Below, piece by piece: positions 1 through 11,249 of a stretch of 64,000 nucleotides of DNA (positions are counted from its first letter, which is position 1; each line of letters begins with the position of its first letter). The stretch is from Odiellus spinosus (lineage: Eukaryota; Arthropoda; Arachnida; Opiliones; Phalangiidae): contig OY987234.1 of the NCBI GenBank assembly GCA_963920705.1, forward strand, positions 4,971,851 through 5,035,850. Reading direction: 5' to 3'. The notes under the pieces are model-generated. The model ran no database searches. It was given only the letters and a program-made list of their open reading frames with translations, and was not told where the DNA came from. The translations under genes were made by a program, and so were the position numbers.

Positions 1-334
1 ATAGTCATTTTTTAGTCACCTATAGTCATTTTTTAGTCACCTATAGTCATTTTTTAGTCACCTATAGTCATTTTTTAGTCACCTATAGTCATTTTTTAGT
101 CACCTATAGTCATTTTTTAGTCACCTATAGTCATTTTTTAGTCACCTATAGTCATTTTTTAGTCACCTATAGTCATTTTTTAGTCACCTATAGTCATTTT
201 TTAGTCACCTATAGTCATTTTTTAGTCACCTATAGTCATTTTTTAGTCACCTATAGTCATTTTTTAGTCACCTATAGTCATTTTTTAGTCACCTATAGTC
301 ATTTTTTAGTCACCTATAGTCATTTTTTAGTCAA
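1..334. repeat. 21-bp tandem satellite
   Basis: About 16 near-identical head-to-tail copies of a 21-bp unit (ATAGTCATTTTTTAGTCACC plus T). The array is cut by the window start, so its full length is unknown. It degenerates over 334-375. The unit contains TAG triplets, so it is not coding. Confidence 0.97.
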
Positions 335-911
335 TTTTTACTCGCTTTTGAGTCACTTTTTAGTCACTATAAAAGTAACTATATTTTAACTTTTTTAAAA
401 TAGGGCTTTCGATTTTTTGTTCGGGCCCCATTCAAACTTCTACGTCTAGTTCCCTTTGGCTATGTTTTTCAAAAGCTATTATAGATTTTGAGAGTATTAT
501 ATGAAACGGGTTCGCTTTTAGGAAATTGCGTTAACACGACGTTTAAAGCTTAAAAGTAATACGCCTAGTTGTCCGATTTTAACTCGCAAAGGGAACGCCT
601 CGCGATTTTTGTAGATCAATTGAAAAAGAAGAAAAATTCAAATTATCTGTCTTTTTACGACACGAGCGGCGCCTTTTCAGATCAGATATATTTACAATTT
701 GTATATCTCGGCCAAGATTAAAATGTATAGCTCCAAGCCTTTTTTATGGGAGACAGTTTCAAACCCATATTTTCCACACTGTGATAAGATTAAGCCACCG
801 TTAATCCAGCCGGTTCAAGCTTTTATCTCATTTTATTACGGTTAATCACTTTTGAAGAGAGGATGATTTTTTGATCCATTCTCTACTATTAAAAAATAGA
901 ATCTTTCGCGT
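335..911. other. AT-rich non-coding stretch
   Basis: No exon, tandem array or recognisable element terminus is visible. The two short ORFs over 975-1341 lie mostly in the next element and have no splice or domain support. Confidence 0.5.
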
Positions 912-1825
912 ATTAGAGGGAAAATACAACTTAACAAGTAATTCCTTATCGTTTAAATAGGCCTAATCCACCACTTAAACAAGAGATATCCAGACAGTCT
1001 GGATAATCGAGTACTCGGTAACCGCGTAAAAAGTGTAAATGATTCTTACCCGCGCAAAAAAAAAAAAAAAAAAATCAAAAAATAAATAAATGGAGAAAGG
1101 AGTCTTTGCGCCAGATGGCGCCGGGGATTCCAGCCAGAGAGAGAGAAAACTCAACTGTCGACGAAAACATGGGTGTAACACGAAAAATTTGCCCTTTTTT
1201 AGGAGCGACGCGAAGGGGAGTAAACGCGCTGAAAGCTACGTTCCTTCCCCCAACTACATCTGTGTTTCGAGCTATCTTTCAATAACGTGTAGTGATGACG
1301 TCATCACTCCACGTAAAAATTACAGACAAATATTAAACTAGAAATTTAAAACTTATCCGGAAAATAGGCTTAGCTGGATTCATGGAAATCAGCTGAATTT
1401 CTTCGCATTAAAAGGTCAGCGACCAATGAGCAAAGGCCCATGTCGTTAAGGCGAGATCTCCGTGAGACTTTCAAAAACATTTGATTGGTCGATGACCCGT
1501 CAATGTGAAAATTTTCAGCTGATCTCCATGAATCCAGCTAAGCCTATTTTGATGGTAAGTTTTAAATGGTATCGTCCCAATTGATCGACTTTTAAGTGAT
1601 CGAAACCAGTTTTTTGGATTTAATGATCGAAATATTTAGGTTAGGTTAGGTTAGGTTAGTTTTTTAACTCAATCGATCATATGAAATTCGATCATTTCGA
1701 CCCAAATCGTTTTAAATTGGCTTCTAGATTATTATTTGTTTGTTTTTTTTTTGTTACTGGTGATTAGATCTATTTAAACCATAAGGAATCGATAAAAAAA
1801 ATCACTTTTTGTTTTTTCCCTTCAA
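912..1825. mobile_element. M2 family MITE, interrupted by a KW element
   Basis: The left end TTAGAGGGAAAATACAAC and right end TTTTTCCCTTCAA are diverged forms of the M2 terminus TTAAAGGGAGAATGCAACC. The interior has the M2 arms (CCTTATCGTTTAAATAGGCC and its complement) and the central inverted segment with GGCTTAGCTGGATTCATGG. A KW element is inserted at 1568. Boundaries are approximate. Confidence 0.8.
1568..1709. mobile_element. KW-a: TTAGG-cored keyword-arm element
   Basis: A 142-bp insertion flanked by the perfect 8-bp duplication TTTTAAAT (1560-1567 and 1710-1717). Other M2 copies show the unoccupied site. The core is four TTAGG units plus TTAG (1636-1659). The arms carry repeated GATCG words in inverted orientation (CCAATTGATCGAC on the left, CGATCATTTCGACCC on the right). 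No coding capacity. The 8-bp duplication suggests hAT-type mobilisation, which is inference. Confidence 0.85.
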
Positions 1826-1990
1826 AGAATTCGGAAAATATTAATCTGAATTGTGCAAAAAACAACCTGATTCAGATTTAATTAAATGTAATATTTGTGA
1901 GTGTGAATGTAAACGTAGATAAGGTCAAAGGTGCAGAGTTGTCTGCTGATTATTAAGATTCTTTGTCAAGGTAAAATCAGTGCAGATTTC

Positions 1991-2315
1991 GTACATGACC
2001 TGGAAAAGTCAGGGAATTTGATAATTGACCCAAAATGTCAGGGAAATTGGAAATTGGCCCAGAAAGTCAGGTAATTTGGAAATTGGCCCAAAAGATCAGG
2101 GGAAAGTTCGGGAATTTGGATACAAGCAGAAAAGTTCGGAGAAATTAAATATTTTGGTACCTGTCAGGGAACTGTTTATGATTGGTTGACCGTTTAATTG
2201 TAACGTAATTATAAACTGAAAATATTTGCCTAGAGATTTTTTTTTCTTATATTCTGAGTAATCTATCGACCCTTATTGATAAACTATGATAAATAAAAAG
2301 TGGGAATTTTTATAC
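1991..2315. mobile_element. M19 family fragment (GTCAGGGAA phrase array)
   Basis: Several imperfect copies of a phrase of the form GTCAGGGAATTTGGAAATTG followed by GCCCAAAA. They are followed by a tail (TATAAACTGAAAATATTTGCC) shared with 43400-43830. Termini were not identified. Confidence 0.75.
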
Positions 2316-2813
2316 GAACCCACAATTGGTTTTTAATATTTTGCACAATCCAGCCATACTTCCTGAATTATGTGTTACTACGCAAACGACGTTTTATTTT
2401 TAGAAGCAGAGTCAATAAAAAAAGATTACTTAATTTTCCACTTCACCCTCTCTTTAATATCGACCCACTTTCGCCAAATCTTAAATTCTAAACCCACTTA
2501 CAGATTTCGCGCCATAATTTCCCGTTTTTTTTTTAGGCTTATATTTCGCATAGTTGTGAGAACATATCATAGATGGCGATATTGTTTCAGCGGGAGAATA
2601 AATCGATGTTTTTACCGGCTTTTTCTTCAAGGTCTCTTCCTAATCCTGTGGTAGACACGTGTTATAAGTCTGCAGTCCTAGAAGGGTTTAAATTTTTTTG
2701 TTTGAAAACTTAACATAGGCGTGAAGCTTGTCGCTTTCAAACATTGCGTTTTAATCATTGATCGGTTTCAAAGTATCACGTGACACTTTGCGGGAGGAGA
2801 AAAAATGTAGACT

Positions 2814-3440
2814 TTAAAGGGAGAATGCAACTTAACAAGTGATTTTGTTTTATCGATAGCTTATCGTTTATTTGTCTTAGGTTCATTTGCTCGACTTCCA
2901 ATTGATCGACAAGGAGTCCGTTTGATCGACTACCGTTTGATCGACTACCGTTTGATCGACTACCGTTTGATCGACTACCGTTTGATCGACTACCGTTTGA
3001 TCGACAAGCCGTTCCAATTGATCGACAGCCCAGTTTTTTAGCGAGTAACGAGTATAGGTCAAAGTTTTTTTACAAGAAACTATTAAAGGTTAAATTATGG
3101 TATATAAATAAGAACTAATTCAAATAATAATTATTCCGTGAAAATGGGGTCAGAGTACTCGTTTGTCGGTTAGGTTAGGTTGGTTAATCTATTTATAATC
3201 GTTATTACGAAGTTGACCAATTGGGAAACGATCAAATGCACCCTTTGTTGTCGGTAATTTGGGATTAGGCATCAATCATTTGATCCCTTTGTCGATCGTT
3301 TGGGAGTCGATCAAGTGGACCTCTTGTCGATCAATTGTGAGTCGATCATTTGGGTGTCGATCAAGTGGACCTCTTGTCGATCATTTGGGAGTCGATCAAG
3401 TGGACCCAAATCCGTTTATTTATGCCTAATCATAAGGACT
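2814..3440. mobile_element. M2 left arm split by KW-b
   Basis: TTAAAGGGAGAATGCAACTT starts at 2814, and the M2 arm runs to CTTATCGTTTATTT at 2873. It resumes after the KW-b insertion with ATGCCTAATC, matching GGCCTAATCC in other copies. The rest of the element is missing. Confidence 0.75.
2874..3413. mobile_element. KW-b: TTAGG-cored keyword-arm element
   Basis: A 540-bp insertion with perfect 8-bp duplications GTTTATTT (2866-2873 and 3414-3421). The left arm holds GATCGAC words, including about five copies of a 15-bp unit TTTGATCGACTACCG at 2930-3005. The right arm holds the inverse word GTCGATC at least seven times over 3290-3405. The core has TTAGGTTAGGTTGG at about 3170-3184. No ORF. Confidence 0.85.
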
Positions 3441-3464
3441 TTTGATTTTGGCCTCAAACTTTCT

Positions 3465-3545
3465 TTAAAGGGAGAATGAAACCCAATAACAAGTGTTTTT
3501 TTATATCCATTCCTTATCGTTCAAATAGTCGTAATTCAACACACG
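3465..3545. mobile_element. M2 left-end fragment
   Basis: TTAAAGGGAGAATGAAACCC begins a second M2 left arm in the same orientation as the one at 2814. It stops after about 80 bp, near the CGTAATTCAACAC segment. Confidence 0.7.
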
Positions 3546-3569
3546 AGAATCAAGTGTAGGCTCCAAAAT

Positions 3570-3840
3570 AGCCACGCGACCATAGCGCGTATGACGTAGT
3601 ATTGCGAGGAATTTTTATTTTAAAAATTTAGAAAATGGTGATTATAAAATATTATTTTTTACTTTCGCGGGAATTTTGTTGTATGACATATGTATATATA
3701 TTTTGAATCTTTTTTAACGATCTTTCCGAAAATACTACTCAATTTCCATTTGTAGTTCATGAAAAATCCTTTACAGCCTCACTTTCTTAGTCGAAATGCT
3801 GCATTATTACATAGAGTTAATTTCAGGCTCCCTTTAAAAA
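3570..3840. mobile_element. M18 repeat family copy
   Basis: Shares blocks such as AACGATCTTTCCGAAAAT and TAGTTCATGAAAAATCC with 6690-7510, 16880-17175 and 20130-20250. It contains GCCACGCGACCATAGCGCG near the left edge. Complete termini were not determined. Confidence 0.7.
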
Positions 3841-4391
3841 AGAGGCTTATTATTGGTTAATAATACGCGCGATCTACGTCCTTCGAGGCTTCGAACTTTA
3901 ATCGATTCATAATTAAAATAAACCCGGAACATTTCTAAGAAAAAATGGCAAATACTTTTTGGTGTGACGAGAAATTACGATTAATTATTATCTTCGATAA
4001 ATATACAGTTGCGTCTACCGTAATAAACTTTAGTCTAGACTTTCAATTTGGTCCATAATTTGATGCCTAAATCAACAATGTCTGGTATTACTTAACCCAT
4101 ATTCTCCCCCCCCCCCCTTTCTACCGCCACAAAACACGCGATTATGTTTGGAAAAGCACGACTAAATCTATATTATTGACGGAAATAAGGTTTCTGCTAT
4201 TAAAATACAAGAAAAGGTACATTTTAGGTTAATAGTTATTCCTCTACATTACTCTAGTATTTACTTTTAAGCGCAGTTTGCAAAAAAAAAAAAATAGGAA
4301 AAATCTTAATTCAAAAACGTGAGAATAGCGTAAGTTACGTAATATATATAAGTGAGGCACTTTACATTACATAATATTGTTTCAATATTAT

Positions 4392-4706
4392 CAAGAATCC
4401 ATTCAGGTTCAATAAGAATATGGGAGGGCCGCGATTCAATAACCATCCTCCCAAACTTTGTAGCAAAAGTTCGTCCGCTTCGAATCGATTTTTCAAGTAA
4501 ATCGCTCCTGACATTATATTATTAACCCGCGCCACTAACGACCTTGACATAATATTTTGGGTAATAAAAATGGAGCCAACCGAAAAAAGATCTAAGCGTA
4601 CAAATGTTGGAAAATTGCGGACGAACTTTTGTTACAAAGTTTGGGAGGATGGTACCAGAGGCTAAAGCTATGCTCCCATATTCTTATGGAACCTGAATGG
4701 ATTCAA
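4392..4706 (-). mobile_element. M1 family MITE, copy 1
   Basis: Begins CAAGAATCCATTCAGG and ends CCTGAATGGATTC. It has long subterminal inverted repeats (TTTGGGAGGATGG and complement). Orientation is opposite to copies 3-5. The right terminus is altered (GGATTCAAT instead of GGATTCTTG), and no target duplication is recognisable. Confidence 0.85.
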
Positions 4707-5029
4707 TTAATTCACATATATGCGTAGCGGAACGGAACGTGGAGCAATAACTACTGGAGATTTAGCTTCACAATCTTGAATCATGCAGACATCTAGATAT
4801 ACCTTAGTTCCGCCGTTTACGGAAGTATAGTTCGGCTTGTCGTTTTTAGACTAATTTTTATATTATGGCGGGGTTTAAAATTAGTCTGACAAAAGATATC
4901 AGGTTCTGTAGCCAATTTGATTTTACAATAACGGCAGCTCGAATTTTGACTTGAAACCAGTTGTGTAAATAGATATCATATAATTGTCTAGATACAGTTT
5001 CCTTGGTTAGGCCGTTGAGTAAAACGCGG

Positions 5030-5540
5030 AAGTGACAAATAGCAGACGACGGCTATGGGGACCCCCATGGTGGGGCAAAAATAGGAACAGCACCTTTCCT
5101 TTCGGAAAATACTTGAATTTTCCCGCTTTTGACCAAAAAATGCCTTTGTTATTAAATATAATTCGAGTGGAGAGAATGAAATCGGCTTCAAACGTGTCCA
5201 AAGGTATTTTACGAGATCCGTCAATTTTAAAAAGTTAAATTTAATTTTTATATCGTTTAAAAAATAACTTATTTAGCCCGCTAAGCCTTGGCCAACTGTA
5301 TAAAGGTAAATTTGACTCTTTCTTATGCCTTTGTAGAGTAGACCAAGGCTTAGCGAGCTAAATATATTTTTGTTTTTTTAAACGATATGAAAGTTACATT
5401 TATGTTTTGAAAATTGACGGATCTTGTAAAAACAGCTTTTTGAACACGTTTTGAGCCGACTTCATTCTCTCCTCTGGAATAATATTTAATAAAAAATACA
5501 TTTTTTAGCCGAAGCGGGGAAATTCATCTATTTTCTGAAC
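5030..5540. repeat. Large inverted repeat
   Basis: A left arm (about 5100-5270) and right arm (about 5365-5525) are imperfect reverse complements around a short spacer. Paired landmarks are GGAGAGAATGAAATCGGCTT with GCCGACTTCATTCTCTCC, and GCTAAGCCTTGGCC with CCAAGGCTTAGCG. It is probably a MITE; the three ORFs here are by-products of the arms. Confidence 0.8.
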
Positions 5541-6689
5541 TCCGGTATAGATGGCGCTCTTCCGATTATTCCCCCCTCCCGCGTTTTCTCATGATTCAGT
5601 ACGGTACCTAGCCAGTTATATCTATGGTATGGGTGGGTGGTGGATATAATGAGCAACTGCATTTTTTATTCATTGTCATATTTCTAGGCATATGTATTAT
5701 AATAAGTTTATAACATATCTTCTATAAGTATGTCAATTAGCAAATTTTCTTAATGACACCTTGTCTGAAATCGGACGACAGTGTGACGTCAGAGTAACCA
5801 AGAATAGAGATCTCTGGCTGAGACCCTCATTAATATAATATTCAAAATTATTCTATTGGCTGGCATGAAAAACGTAAAGACCACACGTGACCCCGAAGTA
5901 GCCAGTAAAAATCTACACAAAGAATGATTATTTTTGACTGGGTTTTGGCGATCCATATTCTATTATCGATCTTGCGACATTTAAGGTCTCATTAAGAAAA
6001 ACTCGTTTGAATTAAACGATAGAAGTGACACACTTATAGAAGACAAGTTATAAACTTACGGTATTACGTTACTTCTGAGAATAATTCTTGAATATGTAAT
6101 TCGTTCACGCGACGCGATCGAAATCCGTTTCAGTATTTTTAGGGACTACTTTTCCTCTAGTTAATACTAATATGTAAGCATCCGCTATAACTTTGTATAC
6201 GGTCTAAATTTAAGTTGATTTTTTTCAAGTACGTTAGTAGCTTAGAATAAAAAGGTTCTGAATAATTTTTTTCCAACTCGACAATATTTGCGCTTTTTCA
6301 GCTGACGTTGCTCGATTGTTTTTGGAACATTCTTTCGCCGCCTTTTTAGATTAGTCGCTTTTATAGGCGTGCTAAGCCAAATTTCGAAGATCGTTCTTTC
6401 AATTATACTCTTGTTCGTTTTAAAGGGGGAGATTTCTAGTTTTAATATCGCTATGATCTTTAATATTACGTATCAGTCCGCTTCTGTTTCCCCTATTATG
6501 TCAACTGCCCTCGGCATTGAAGTTTAGTTTGACCAAAGTTTTAAAACTAGTACCACAATGGAATCATTTCACTCGGGCTGACTGAGCGCTTTTTTAGAAT
6601 CTAAGTGAGGATAAAGTATTTTTATTTTTCAAAATTAGTAAACGCATTAACGATGTTGCTGGTATTTTAAAGAAATATTTAAACATTTG
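5541..6689. other. Non-coding stretch, nothing recognised
   Basis: No long ORF, clear exon, tandem array or element ends could be supported. It may hold diverged transposon remains. Confidence 0.45.
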
Positions 6690-7510
6690 CTGTTAAGTTG
6701 GGGAAGTGTCAGACACTCTTAAACAAAATTACGAACCGTAAGAATTTAACAGTTTTTTGCAGTTTTTCCCAAAATTAGGACAAAACATTCCCCATTTTGT
6801 TATTAAAGAAATCACTCTGACAATTTTGTGGATATTTAAATTTAGTAGAACTTTCGGAAAGATCGTTTAAAAACGATTCAAAATATATATTCATATGTCG
6901 TAGAAAAATATTGCCGCGGTATTAAAAATATATATTTTATAATCGCCATTTTTCCCAACAATACTACATCATCGCACTATGGTCGCGTGGCTATTGTAGA
7001 GCCGTTAAGGTTCCAATTGCGCAGTTCCCACGAGCGCATTTCCTTTTGCGCAGTGTTCATTTGCAGGTTATGTTAGGTTTCGTTAGGTTAGTTAATCACT
7101 CGAACTAGCCTGTCGCTCTTGTGGACAGCTCGAATGGCAAATTACACAAATGGAAAACTGCGCAAATGGGAACCGCGCAAATGGAAATGAGCAAATGGGA
7201 AACCGCGCAAATGGCTACTGCGCAAATGAAAATGCGCAAATGAAAATGCGCAATTGAAAATGCGCAATTGGGAAACTGCGCAAACCGTAGAGCCTACAGT
7301 TGATTATCGGGCGTTCTGCCACAAGTGATAAGGTCGATTTCGTAAAAGTACTTAATCCAAAAAGTATCAAAATTATCGTCATTTATCGGGGAAAACAATT
7401 ACCTATAATTTTCATATATATTTTTTATAATTGTTTTTAACGATCTTATCGAAAATGCTACTCAGATTTTTATTTGTCGTTCATGTAAAATCCATGACAG
7501 CCTCACTTTA
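6690..7510. mobile_element. M18 copy interrupted by KW-c
   Basis: The left part (to 7003) resembles the reverse of 3570-3840, with CACTATGGTCGCGTGGCTAT. The right part (from 7287) resumes with GTAGAGCCTACAG and later AACGATCTTATCGAAAATGC. The reverse complement of 3550-3600 approximates the unoccupied junction (GTGGCTATTTTGGAGCCTAC). Confidence 0.7.
7004..7286. mobile_element. KW-c: TTAGG-cored keyword-arm element
   Basis: A 283-bp insertion with perfect 8-bp duplications GTAGAGCC (6996-7003 and 7287-7294). The right arm repeats GCGCAAATGG-like words about ten times. The left arm has the inverse word (CCAATTGCGCAG, TTTTGCGCAG). The core, near 7065-7110, includes GTTAGGTTAGTTAATC. The keyword is GCGCA, unlike the GATCG of KW-a and KW-b. 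Confidence 0.85.
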
Positions 7511-7680
7511 ACTTAAAATTGCGTGAATAATTTGAAATTTGATACGTCCCCCAAAAAATTACTCGTTTGCGAATTATATGCTAGATTTATGACTTTCTTC
7601 GGATTTTTGAGTTCAATCTAAATTTCTAATAAATTTTTGCAATCGAGGTAAAGTTTCAACTATTGTTTCCATTGTCGATG

Positions 7681-8160
7681 AAAGGGAAGCTTGAAGCTAA
7701 AATTGAAACAGATTTTGAATTTATTTTCTTAATCACCCGATTCCAAAAAAAGTATTCGACAATTTTCAAAGCAATTATTAGACACGTTTTTGGTTTTTAA
7801 ATTCGTTTCTAAAGATTGGTAAAATTTGAATAAAAGTACGTGTAAATTCGGGCAAATCATATTATTTCAGCCTTCAACAGCGCTTGTAATGTCCTAATAT
7901 TAAAATATGCCCAAGGTCTTGGGCATCAAACTCCGGCCTTTTCTCTTAATTTTCCGACATTACAAAGGCTGCTGAAGGCTGAAATAATATGATTTTACAT
8001 TTACTTTTATTTAGTAGGTTTAACCAAACTTGAGAAATGAATTTAAACACCAAGAAAGGTGTCTAATAATTGTTTTGAAAATTGTCGAATACGTTTGTTA
8101 CATCCGGTTATTAGTAAAATAAATTCAAAGCCTGTTCAATTTTTAGCTCCATGATTCCCT
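7681..8160. mobile_element. M5 family MITE, copy 1
   Basis: Starts AAAGGGAAGCTTGAAGCTAA and ends GATTCCC before TTAA (8161-8164). The centre (about 7868-7990) is a hairpin whose arms read CAGCCTTCAACAGCGCTTG and the complement, around CCCAAGGTCTTGGGC. Confidence 0.85.
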
Positions 8161-8179
8161 TTAATACTTTAAGACCATT

Positions 8180-8700
8180 TAATAAAATAAATTCGATCGA
8201 ATGCCTTAAAAAGTTCATAAATTTGATCAAATGCCTTAAACACTTCATAAATTCGATCAAATGCTTTAAAAAATTCAAAAATCAAATGCCTTAAACTCAA
8301 AATTCGATCAAATGCCTTAAAAAACTCAAATTCGATCAAATGCTTTAAGAAAACTCAAATTCGATCAAATGCCTTAAAAAACTCAAATTCGATCAAATGC
8401 TTTAAGAAAACTCAAATTCGATCAAATGCCTTAAACTCAAAATTCGATCAAATGCCTTAAAAAGTTCATAAATTCGATCAAATGCTTTAATAAAACTCAA
8501 ATTTGATCAAATTCCTTAAAAAGTTCATAAATTCGATCAAATGCATTAACAAACTCATAAACTCGATCAAATGCCTTAACAAACCCATAAAATTCGATCA
8601 TTTGAACCCATTTGCTTATGAAATTCGATGAAATGACCATTGGATAAAACGTCACACTGTTCGATCGATTGCCTTTCGATGAAACGGCCTTCATCAATTG
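8180..8700. repeat. KW-d: degenerate TTCGATCAAATGCC array
   Basis: About 15 imperfect copies of a 28-36 bp unit containing TTCGATCAAATGCCTTAAA, decaying at the right into ATTCGATCATTTGAACCC. The keyword resembles that of KW-a and KW-b, but there is no TTAGG core and no convincing target duplication. Confidence 0.85.
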
Positions 8701-8719
8701 TTCCAAATGATTCAATAAT

Positions 8720-9671
8720 TTTGAGATGATCCTACCATATCATATTTATAAAAAATAATAATATTTTTTGAGCTTAATTCATATACGGTATTAGCCCAGC
8801 TGCTAGCTAAATGGTACAGTAAGGTGAGAACCACTGTATCATTTCCCTTGGAATGGATGTTCCTGACTAGAATATCTAGAGCTGCAAATTAAAATAACCG
8901 TAATTTTGGCCGATTGGTTAAATTGCACGCTAATTTACCTTTAATTACAAAATGATTTATGTTTGAATTTGTTTCCTCTTTCAAACGCTTCTAAATTCTG
9001 AATTCACCTAAACCCCCCTTACACTCGCGAAAAAGGCCTGGATAAGTTATTGATTAGAATATAATATCTGAAAGAAAATAGGCGATATACACTGGTCAAT
9101 AAGTTAATCACTTATTACATAAAAGTAATTAGCGTCCTGTAGCGTAACGACTGAAGCAAACCACGAACGTGACGTCATAGCCCATCACTTAAAATTAGCG
9201 AAAATAAGTCACCAGCACCCCTGTCTGGTTCGATTAAGTTCGATTTATCTTAGACTTCCCTTTTATAATTTCAAATTATGAATAAAGATAAAATAATCAG
9301 AATTATCATTTCAAACCCCGACCTCTATTTCCTCCAAAAATATTCTTAGTTAGAGAAATTTTTATAAATCGGGTAATCAATACCGGCGATTTTGCGCGGT
9401 AACTATGCCCTTGAATAGTTATATTCCAATGTCACGAATGTGGATTTTTCCGTGGCTTTTTCCTTTAAACGTGTTATACCCTAAATTCCGTTTGTCAGTA
9501 ACGGCTTTGTAGAGGTAAGGGACAAAGTTCCGCTTGGAGTTTAATTTCTGACTCCTTCCCGTATGTCTTAACATTAATTTCTTACGAGACTGTGATTTAT
9601 TTAACATTTTACCTCGATTTTTCTCCTTCCTTCGAATATCACTATATTGACTCTTCAAATTGACGCAGTAT
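8720..9671. other. Non-coding stretch, no recognised element
   Basis: A 79-codon Lys/Arg-rich reverse ORF (9419-9658) has no splice sites or recognisable domain, so I do not call it a gene. No repeat unit was identified. Confidence 0.45.
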
Positions 9672-9675
9672 TTAA

Positions 9676-10213
9676 AGGGAGTCTCAAGGAAAAGTCGAAA
9701 GTCATATTTTGTTGATAAATATAGTAAATTAGTCCATTCCTCTAGTTGAAGTAATTAAGCGGAGTAATTAAATATTCAAAATTAAGGTTTAAAGTCAGCG
9801 TTTTAGACCCCCTACTTATTTAACTCGTCCACCATCTAGAAAAGGAGATACGAGCCAATCAGAATTTTTCTTTGGTAAAATCTTATTACGTGTTTTGTTA
9901 GATGGCGCCACAGTCTCCTACGTGATTCCGAAAAACGTTCTTTTGCTGGAAATTGATATCGATTATTTTACGGGAAATGTGGCACCACCTTTTGGGGGAC
10001 TTGTCCTTGTATATATGATATTAGAATAAAAAGACGAGATTTGATTGGCTCGTATCCCTTTTTCTCAAAGCAGGATTCTAAATGGTGGTTGACTTAAAAA
10101 TTCGAAATTTAAAAGTACCGTTTTTTTCGCAATTTAACTATTTTAGAAACTTATTTTAGGGTCTAAGATATCTAAAAATTAAGTTATTACACGCGATTTA
10201 GTTCAGTCTCCCT
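9676..10213. mobile_element. M3 family MITE, copy 1
   Basis: Flanked by TTAA on both sides (9672-9675 and 10214-10217). Termini are AGGGAGTCTCAAGG and CAGTCTCCCT. Shared internal landmarks are ATTTTGTTGATAA, AGATGGCGCCACAGTCTCC and GATTTGATTGGCTCGTATCC. It is the best preserved copy of the family. Confidence 0.88.
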
Positions 10214-10217
10214 TTAA

Positions 10218-11249
10218 AGGCGCTTTTTTTCTTCTGGCGACCTTCGCCTCACTAAATCAATATAAAACATCAGTTTATATTCGTATAGACCTTAATATTC
10301 ATTATTTTCCCGGTGTCAATAACTAGATTAATAAGAAATCGTTAAAAAATATTTTTCACCCTAAAAAATATTCTTCAAAATTTCAAACAAATTACTTAAA
10401 AACTTTTTGAAATTGGCGCTGAAATGACGTTTTAGTATAATTTCCTCGTTCCCAATTGGTTACCGAGTCGTTTTACGTCACCGTAACTCGTTATTAATAT
10501 TTTCGTGACGTATTTCTACGTTCTTTTTCGTATTCACGCGTCTGGAAAGACTGGAGGGGAATGGTTTTTATTCATTTTATATTATCCGGGTAAAAAGTTT
10601 GAATAGGATTGTATAGCTATTTCGCGGTGTTTTTTCGTATCGACATCGGTTTAGGGTTTTTACACCGTTATATCTCTTCGTTGCTTCTAATTTAGCTAAC
10701 GGACTTTGAATCTCGCACGCGATACCTTTTTTATATTTTTCTTTCGCTTGAAGCATTTTGTAGGCCGCCGACATTCGAAGGTTTCTACATCGTGAGGTGA
10801 AACCTCTCTTTTTAGTAAGGAGACTAAATTACTCGTGAATGGTACTATAAGATCTTCTTTTAAATAAATATTAATAAAACGAGTCTTCGAGAAAATTGAA
10901 GGGGGAAGGGATTAGATTATTTTTTTTTAATAATCCAAGAGTCCTTTACCTTGGAACGGATCGGATTGCATCTCCGGATTCTTAACTGTTATTTTAAAAG
11001 TTACCGCCCAGAAAGTTGCCTTCGTGCGAATTACTTGAAAAAAAAAGGCTTGTTAAATTTTATGAAGATCATCATTTAGTCGATGGAGACTTTTGTCGCT
11101 TTGTGTTTGGTGGTGGTCCCGCGTGTGACTGTGACGAGGGTCTCGGCTCTCTACCACTCGGAAGCTGTCGCGTAACTTCTGGATCAGTGTTGAAGAATAT
11201 TTAGCATGATATCACGAAGTTTAAGAAATAGTACAGGATTTTAAATGAA
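10218..11249. other. Region upstream of exon A, unassigned
   Basis: Contains small ORFs (65 codons reverse at 10577, 62 codons forward at 11016) without splice or domain support. Promoter sequence for the downstream gene could lie here, but no specific element is recognised. Confidence 0.4.

Noticed and set aside
1636..1659. Telomere or subtelomere
   Set aside because: Only four to five TTAGG units, lying inside a mobile element with target duplications.
9419..9658. 79-codon Lys/Arg-rich reverse ORF
   Set aside because: No domain, splice sites or convincing start context; AT-rich chance ORF is the simpler view.
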